DNA from: Euperipatoides rowelli
Lineage: Eukaryota > Onychophora > Udeonychophora > Euonychophora > Peripatopsidae
DNA: 12,482 nucleotides
Assembly: GCA_003024985.2 (NCBI GenBank)
Contig: PXIH01S0012776.1
Direction: 5' to 3' (one strand)
A program made the translations under genes and the position numbers. The notes under the pieces are model-generated. The model was not told where the DNA came from. It ran no database searches and saw only the letters and a list, made by a program, of their open reading frames with translations. This document shows, one piece after another, positions 7,491 to 12,482 of the stretch (positions within the stretch are counted from its first letter, which is position 1; each line of letters opens with the position of its first letter).

Positions 7491-8450
7491 ATATGGTTGA
7501 CAAGATAGATAAAGTCTAAGTGCTCCAGACCTCAAAGGAGCCCCTCAACTGACTAGCCTTATTATAAAACATAAATTTTCTAATTATTATCCATCACAAT
7601 TTATTTTTGTCACTTATAAATGAAATAAATAATGTGATTTTTCTTTCTTTAATTTCTGCTAATTCTGTTATATTAGTAGGCTAGTTACTAAAGTAGCTTT
7701 TGATTTTATACATTTAAAATTTATTTTAAATGGAATTAGAATTATTACAATAATATGTATGAGATGAATTGCCTACAATAAATAGTAAGTATGTTTACTA
7801 TTTTTTTTTTGCTTGCCAAGTTTTGACTCCGTCTTTATAAAGAGTCCTATTCTATCATTGTTTGTGTTTAATACAAATGATTAAAGTCACTGAATATGTG
7901 AAAAACCAAACAATATTTATATAAAAAAAATGTTCATTTTTTATATAAATTGCAAAGTTACTTTTATGGCAATTGGTGATTTTAAAAAGCAACACAGCTT
8001 TAAAACAATGTTATTTTTTCTCCCCCACTTTAAGCATTTAATATTCAACCTGAAGAAGGCAACATACTTCCAGTAATAATCAACAATGAACATGATCCAA
8101 CATTGGCTTCGAAATGAACAAGCATGACCTAGCTGCTTAGAAGTTCCCATACGATTATAATAATGAAAAGATTGTTATTCTATTTAAATTAATTAGCACT
8201 AGTGCAATCAATTTCTCAATTCAAGGATACAATAGATCTAAGAATATTTCCCATTATTTTTCCTCTTTTTTTTAAAGAGGACAATAATTGGCCTTTACTT
8301 CTCGCACGATACATTCGTAAAAGTGTGCTAACTTATTGAACTTTGATTTTCTAAAACGCAATAGACCCTGATCTTATATTTTATTTTTTTATTTTATTTC
8401 TACAATTTTAAGGGAAAACTCTCTCTTCCCCACCTGTTTAATAAGCTATA
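7491..8450. other. Non-coding stretch
   Basis: The patch at about 7528-7556 (CCAGACCTC...GGAGCCCCTC) is more G+C-rich and may be a transposon scrap. A 69-codon minus-strand frame (7941-8150) has no recognisable motif. CCTCTTT/AAAGAGG forms a small hairpin at 8262-8280. TAGGCTA occurs at 7677-7683. Confidence 0.35.
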
Positions 8451-8541
8451 TTATTTTGAATGTGAGCATTTTTTTTATCAGTTCTCAGCTATTTAATGTA
8501 TTAATTATTATTTTGAATATGTTAAGACTTTTTTTTATCAG
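8451..8541 (+). repeat. Two-copy direct repeat, about 57 bp apart
   Basis: TTATTTTGAA...(T)nATCAG occurs at 8451-8481 and again at 8508-8541, sharing the order TTATTTTGAAT, a purine-rich spacer, a T run and ATCAG. The second copy runs directly into the CAGGG end of the hAT-like MITE. Confidence 0.4.
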
Positions 8542-8654
8542 GGAGTGGAGTAATATTCGGCCGAATACAAACCATAATCATCCAGATACCGAATATTATG
8601 AAACCAAGCTGAATAGACCAAATATTTAGTAACCAAATATTCATTTCATCCCTA
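8539..8654. mobile_element. Short hAT-like MITE (116 bp)
   Basis: The left end CAGGGAGTGGAGTAATATTCGG (from 8539) aligns with the reverse complement of the right end, TAGGGATGAAATGAATATTTGG (ending at 8654), with a few substitutions and one-base gaps. The CAGGGATG-type end is characteristic of hAT elements. The interior repeats ATTCGG, CCGAATA and ACCAAATATT in both orientations, so the whole element can fold. No coding capacity is possible at this size. Flanks TTTTTTAT and CTTATTAT do not form a clean 8-bp duplication. A (TTA)6 microsatellite abuts the right end. Confidence 0.55.
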
Positions 8655-8655
8655 C

Positions 8656-8673
8656 TTATTATTATTATTATTA
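8656..8673 (+). repeat. (TTA)6 microsatellite
   Basis: Six perfect TTA units lie one base to the right of the MITE end. They may have grown from the insertion's target sequence or predate it. Confidence 0.7.
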
Positions 8674-9267
8674 AGTTGATTTTGTCTATTCACATTATGA
8701 AAAATATTTGTTGCAAATAGTCAAATAAAATATAATTTAATTATTGTATGTTCATAAAAATTACACTAGATTACTCTATGTGGAAAATTAGAAATATGTT
8801 TTTTATTAATATATGTAGTAACTAATAGAATGATAATGATTTCAGAGTCATATTGTTTTCATTTGATTTGTTTAGTGTGACATGTAGTGACGTTAACCAT
8901 AGTAAAAATTTGGAGAAATTATATGATAGTGGAAATTTAACAAATTTATTTAATTTTTGATAAATAAAATTAACATTTTTAATTATACTTAAAATATTAT
9001 AATATTCATCGATGGTTAATTATTAATAAATTAATATTTTTTATTTCCATTATAAAAAATGTTTAACAAATAGTTTTGATTGAACTTTTTCTGTACAAAT
9101 TTAATAAATAGATTATATTTCTTTAAAGACAATCTAATAATAATTATGGTAATGGTATTTTAATTTAATCATTAGCCCACTTCTGTCACCAAGTTAAAGT
9201 TATTATTTATTTAGCCTATTTATTTTATAAGATGCAAATACGGCAAAATTACATTTATAAATTTTAC
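8674..9267. other. A+T-rich stretch, no gene seen
   Basis: Very A+T-rich DNA with no supportable frame or RNA. TAGCCTA occurs at 9212-9218. Confidence 0.4.
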
Positions 9268-9375
9268 ATTTGGGGGTGTGCTTCCTCCCCTTCACAATAT
9301 GCTTTTTGATTTTATTGTAGGAGCCCCCCTGATAAAAAATGTCTAGGGAGTCCCCAAGGTTGTATTTGCGCCCTG
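9268..9375 (-). mobile_element. Probable hAT terminus ending GCGCCCTG
   Basis: On the minus strand the block starts CAGGGCGCAAATACAACC and continues with CTTGGGGACTCCC and CAGGGGGGCTCC. A CAGGGGCG-like start followed by G-rich text is typical of many hAT termini. The G+C content is far above the surroundings and falls off left of 9268. The predicted 8-bp target copy would be ACTTCCCT (9376-9383). No partner end is seen, so this is a solitary end or a decayed short element. Confidence 0.4.
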
Positions 9376-9530
9376 ACTTCCCTTCATCTTTATAGCTGTC
9401 CTACATTTATAACCTCGACTATCGTAACCACAATCACATAATGTTAAATAAACCTAAATTTTTCTATATTCACTACCCTTACCATTTGTACCACTCTAGT
9501 GCACCATTTTTAATTAAATTATTCACCTAA

Positions 9531-9608
9531 CATTCACTACACACACAAACCCATGGAGGTATACCTCCAAGCACAATCTATTATTGCATTAGCACCACTT
9601 AGTGAATG
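9531..9608. repeat. Nested inverted repeats with a 16-bp palindrome
   Basis: CATTCACTA (9531-9539) and TAGTGAATG (9600-9608) are exact reverse complements. Between them sits the perfect palindrome TGGAGGTATACCTCCA (9554-9569). The two symmetries have different centres, so they are probably separate structures. Confidence 0.5.
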
Positions 9609-10453
9609 GAATGAATTTATATAGGTTATGAAATGAAACTTTACAAAACATATGCATTTGAATGGTTCTATATATTTTTCTTTTAGCAATTTAAAGAATT
9701 TTAATATTTATAAAATAAATAAAATATTAACAAATATAATCTAATTATTTTGTTACAAATGATCAAGTAATTCCAGTATGGGTATAAAAACAGGATATTG
9801 AATACCCTAAACAATCAATAAGCCAATCACTGAAATATCAATAAACTAATCAATTTTTTTGATAAACAAAATATTGGATTTCTACCAGTTGATGATTTTT
9901 CTTCTTTTTTTTTTTATCAAGTTAAGCTCCTATAGATTATTTACTAAACAGCTAGACCCAACCGAAGATCTACAATTTTTTATTTTTTTTGGTAATATGA
10001 AACTCGGGAGCAGTTATTCAAGAATAATCTGTAATTGTTTTACCCTCAGGCAAGACATCTGGAAGAAAAGCATCGAGCTCAGAAATAATATACTTGCTTA
10101 TTAAATTTTTTCTTCCATCTTTATTCCTACATTACTTATAATTAGGAAACAGAAAATGTCTTGCAGATTAGCACTGAAAGTGCACAGGTATTATCGATTA
10201 TTACAATTAGTGGAAGAAATAAGTATAATAATAAAAATCTTACAAATTTGTCATTACTGCAGTCAATTGAATTCAAATTCTAGCTAGAAGTACTGTATGT
10301 CAGTTGCGATAAATGAGAAAAATAAATGTTTAGTTTGTTTTAAAAAGAGAACATGAAACAATATTTTTTATTAAAATTAAAAATTTTCATTCAGGCTTCA
10401 TAAATAGGTACAGATTTTAAAGGCTTTTAAAATTCAGTAGGCCTACAACATTG
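9609..10453. other. Non-coding stretch with one weak ORF
   Basis: An 81-codon frame (9859-10104, plus strand) starts with T-run-encoded Phe and Leu and ends RQDIWKKSIELRNNILAY. Its last 60 bases are more mixed in composition and follow a pyrimidine tract ending TTTTACCCTCAG (10038-10049), which looks like a splice acceptor. A terminal exon is possible, but no partner exon or known domain supports it. TAGGCCTA (10438-10445) lies just before the long foldback. Confidence 0.2.
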
Positions 10454-10838
10454 TTTATATTTAAGTTGAAAAAAAATAATAAAAAATATGCTATTTAAGT
10501 TACTTAATATTGAATAAAACTGGACAACAAGGTTTAAATATATTTTTTAATAAATTTTATAAGTTCAGTAAAATCAACAAATGAAAAAATAAAAAAATAC
10601 CGTATATAAAAATTGGCTCGATGTTTCAAAGGGTTTAGGCTACCCTCCTTAAAAATGTCAAGCCTTTGAACGTCAAAGTAATTTTTGTATACGGTAGCCT
10701 ACTTTTTAATTTTTTCATTGTTGATTTTAAATGAACCTATAAAATTTATTAATTTATTTAAAGCTTGTTGTCTAGTTTTATTCAATATTAGGCTAAGTAA
10801 ATAGCAGAATTTTTATTTTTTTCAACTTGGAATATAAT
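10454..10838. repeat. Long foldback, about 180-bp arms
   Basis: The left arm (10454-10636) matches the reverse complement of the right arm (about 10658-10838) almost end to end, around a loop of about 20 bases. I judge identity at about 80-85% by eye. For example, AATATTGAATAAAACTGGAC in the left arm differs from the right-arm complement at a single base, and TACCGTATAT pairs with TACCGTATAC. Transcription through it would give a long double-stranded RNA hairpin. It may be a foldback or MITE, and the TA at the ends could be a target site. The arms differ by three 5-bp indels of TA-NNN-TA form. Confidence 0.8.
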
Positions 10839-11249
10839 CTATATAACGATTAATAAATCACTATTCCAATAATATTTTTAGTCATTAATATCATGCTTGT
10901 ATCTCAAACAACTAACATTAATCAAATATATACAGCAAGGTGGTTGAGTTAATATTACACATACTGTATTTGTATCTAAATTCATTTAATACTAATAACA
11001 TAATAATGTGACAACACTGTTAGCTATTACATGTGAGATAACCGATAGGTAACACTACCTATAAGTGGACTAGACCGGTCAACCCAGCTCATCCTTCTAG
11101 ATTTTTCACAACTTTTCTAGTATGTCCGTTACAGTAAAAATAGCCATGCATGAAATGCTGTAGCAAAGTTTATAATTGAAATGTGCAGAATTATCCCCAG
11201 GAGCTAGTCCAGCAACAGGAAAGGCAAGAGACCGTTATCTATTTTTCCT
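10839..11249. other. Spacer before the pseudogene
   Basis: A small hairpin ATAGGTA-ACAC-TACCTAT lies at 11045-11062. From about 11080 the composition becomes less A+T-rich, so the N-terminal part of the pseudogene to the right may begin here, but I cannot align it. TACTGTA occurs at 10962-10968 and TACAGTA at 11130-11136. Confidence 0.35.
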
Positions 11250-11733
11250 ACAACCGAGCCACACTTGATCACCTAGGTAGAATTGAATGATCTGTTTCGG
11301 GATTTTAACCTTCCAAAAATCAGTGCTCAGCTAATTGGTTCGTGTTTCAAGCAATGGAACATTTTAGAAAAAGATTTGAAATTTTCATATTTCTAAATGA
11401 AGAAGTACCAAATTGTGAACTTTTTTCATGAAGAAAGATGATCAAGATGATATGATAGCCTATACTGTGACAACAACTGAGGCCAGAAGAACTGAAGTTT
11501 TCATACTCCCCTGAACATTGGAAGCTCTTCATCGATTTCTCCCAGGTGAGCTTCTAAGCAATTTATTACACAATATAGTAATTAACACCCTTCAATACCT
11601 ATTGGATAGGCAGTTCATATGAAAGAAACATACTAAAACATGGTGATTCTGTTTCAAAAACTTTAATACAAAGAATATATGGCAAGAGTTAAAAGTTAGT
11701 TGCTTTAGTCACTGGGCTACAAGGTTAGATTGA
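11250..11733 (+). pseudogene. Broken copy of a multicopy invertebrate protein family (unnamed)
   Basis: In one frame from 11250 the sequence reads TTEPHLIT, stop, VELNDLFRDFNLPKISAQL and on to KQWNILEKD, until TAA at 11394. In a second frame SYSPEHWKLFID (about 11501-11536) appears. In a third, PSIPIG, stop, AVHMKETY (about 11589-11633) and YKEYM. The order matches an uncharacterised family that I remember as repeated in arthropod, mollusc and cnidarian genomes, with signature blocks EPHLI, LNL-K--AELL-SRL--WNLL, WRLFIDSSK and GHSVHMKETYENM. Its function is unknown to me. Its copy number suggests it travels with a mobile element. At least three frameshifts and several stops show it is dead. 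No search was possible. Confidence 0.65.
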
Positions 11734-11940
11734 AAGTATGAGTTACTTGCTTTATAAGATTTTCTCAATTATTACTTTTTTATTCATTCCTATATCTTTT
11801 TTACTTTTTAATAGTTTTGATTCATATTTCTTAAACTTTTTTTTAACATTTGTTATTTTAAATCTGCAGGATATTGCGTTTTGTGATAATTTATCTCAAC
11901 GGTCATATGCTGGCAATACTTAGTCTATTAGAGTAGATGT
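11734..11940. other. Non-coding spacer
   Basis: The pseudogene similarity fades after GYKVRL at about 11733. A 61-codon frame (11738-11923) is T-rich and hydrophobic only because of composition, so I do not call it a gene. Confidence 0.35.
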
Positions 11941-12482
11941 AATTTATCTGTTCTGGCTCACTTCCGGTTTGGCCACTTTCGGTTCCAGTTTTATCTAGGT
12001 CAACGGTCAGCTCACTCAAAATCCAAGATGGCTGACTTTCTGTTCCTGTTTTTAATAGGTTTAAGGGCATTTTACTGGAAATGACATCATATGATGCTAT
12101 ATTATGATGTATTATGGTATATATTATTACCCATAATGCATTAGAAAATTCAAGATGGCAAACTTTCTGTTCCTATTTTTGCTAGGTTTAAGGGCTTTTT
12201 AAGACTGAAAGTGACATCATTTCAGATATGTGACTTCCAGTTCCTGTCCTAGAATTCTAGGTTCTGGCTCACCTTCCCATAATGCAATACAAAATCCAAG
12301 ATGGCTGACTTCCTGTCCTANAATTTTATTTTCTGGCACACCTTNCCATAATGCAATACAAAATCCAAGATGGCTGACTTCCTGTCCTAGAAGTCTATTT
12401 TCTGGGACACCAAGATGGCTGACTTCCTGTTATAGAATTCTAGGTTCTGGCTCACCTCCCCATAATGCATTACAAAATCCAA
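11941..12482 (+). repeat. Tandem satellite-like array, 69-bp period at its right end
   Basis: The motif CCAAGATGGCTGACTTCCTG recurs with CCATAATGCAATACAAAAT in front and TAGAATTCTAGGTTCTGGC behind. TTCCTGT landmarks at 12241, 12310, 12379 and 12424 give spacings of 69, 69 and 45 bp, so the last unit carries a 24-bp deletion. Upstream copies near 12023 and 12151 are more diverged, 127 bp apart, and contain extra text (AGGTTTAAGGGC, TGACATCAT). Homogeneity rises to the right, as expected if the array's younger core lies beyond the window. Two ambiguous bases occur within it. Confidence 0.8.

Noticed and set aside
7941-8150. 69-codon minus-strand open frame
   Set aside because: Contains more Cys and Trp than other frames but shows no family pattern, and no splice or start context supports it.
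11347-11532. 61-codon minus-strand open frame
   Set aside because: It lies antisense to the plus-strand pseudogene, which has the recognisable blocks.
11738-11923. 61-codon plus-strand frame with apparent membrane segments
   Set aside because: The hydrophobicity comes from T-rich codons for Phe, Leu and Ile. It lies just past the end of the pseudogene and in no continuing homology frame.

Overview
This window looks like a gene-poor, A+T-rich (roughly 72% A+T by eye) piece of a metazoan nuclear genome, most likely an invertebrate. I find no intact protein-coding gene, no operon-like spacing, no rRNA and no complete tRNA. The longest open frames are 61-81 codons, which is about what stops allow by chance at this composition. 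What can be recognised is a layered graveyard of eukaryotic mobile elements: hAT DNA transposons (one coding fossil, one short TIR element, two solitary ends), a Helitron 3' end, a probable LINE 3' tail, a pseudogene of a multicopy invertebrate protein family, a 69-bp tandem array running off the right edge, and many palindromes. I cannot name the species. The content would suit an arthropod, mollusc or other invertebrate.

Layout. 1-720: hAT transposase C-terminal fossil, a tRNA-like A-box block and a hairpin built on a 29-bp palindrome. 720-3500: mostly featureless A+T-rich DNA with small inverted repeats and one slightly G+C-richer short ORF. 3513-3957: a minus-strand LINE-like tail with an (ATTT)n tract, then a Helitron 3' terminus. 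4190-5312: a perfect 38-nt palindrome, a stem-loop holding a Pol III B-box-like motif, a G11 tract and a hAT terminus. 5813-7490: a decayed ATCT microsatellite and a pyrimidine-rich block. 8451-9608: a direct repeat, a 116-bp hAT-like MITE, another hAT end and nested palindromes. 10454-10838: a long foldback with arms of about 180 bp. 11250-11733: the broken protein-family copy. 11941-12482: the satellite-like array.

The most interesting signal is a set of over-represented words of the form TA-N3/4-TA: TACTGTA/TACAGTA (11 copies by eye), TAGGCTA/TAGCCTA (9), TACCGGTA (3), TACCGTA/TACGGTA (2) and TAGGCCTA (1). These have the shape left when a TA-targeting Tc1/mariner-type transposon excises: two copies of the TA target around a few terminal bases. 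Two places test the idea inside the window. The foldback arms differ by three 5-bp indels, each turning TA into TA-NNN-TA. In the protein pseudogene the reading frame changes by the amount a 5-bp insertion predicts, and a TAGCCTA lies between the two frames. My working hypothesis is that the region is dense with tiny excision scars from TA-specific transposons that are themselves absent here. Counts and expectations were made by hand and need computing.
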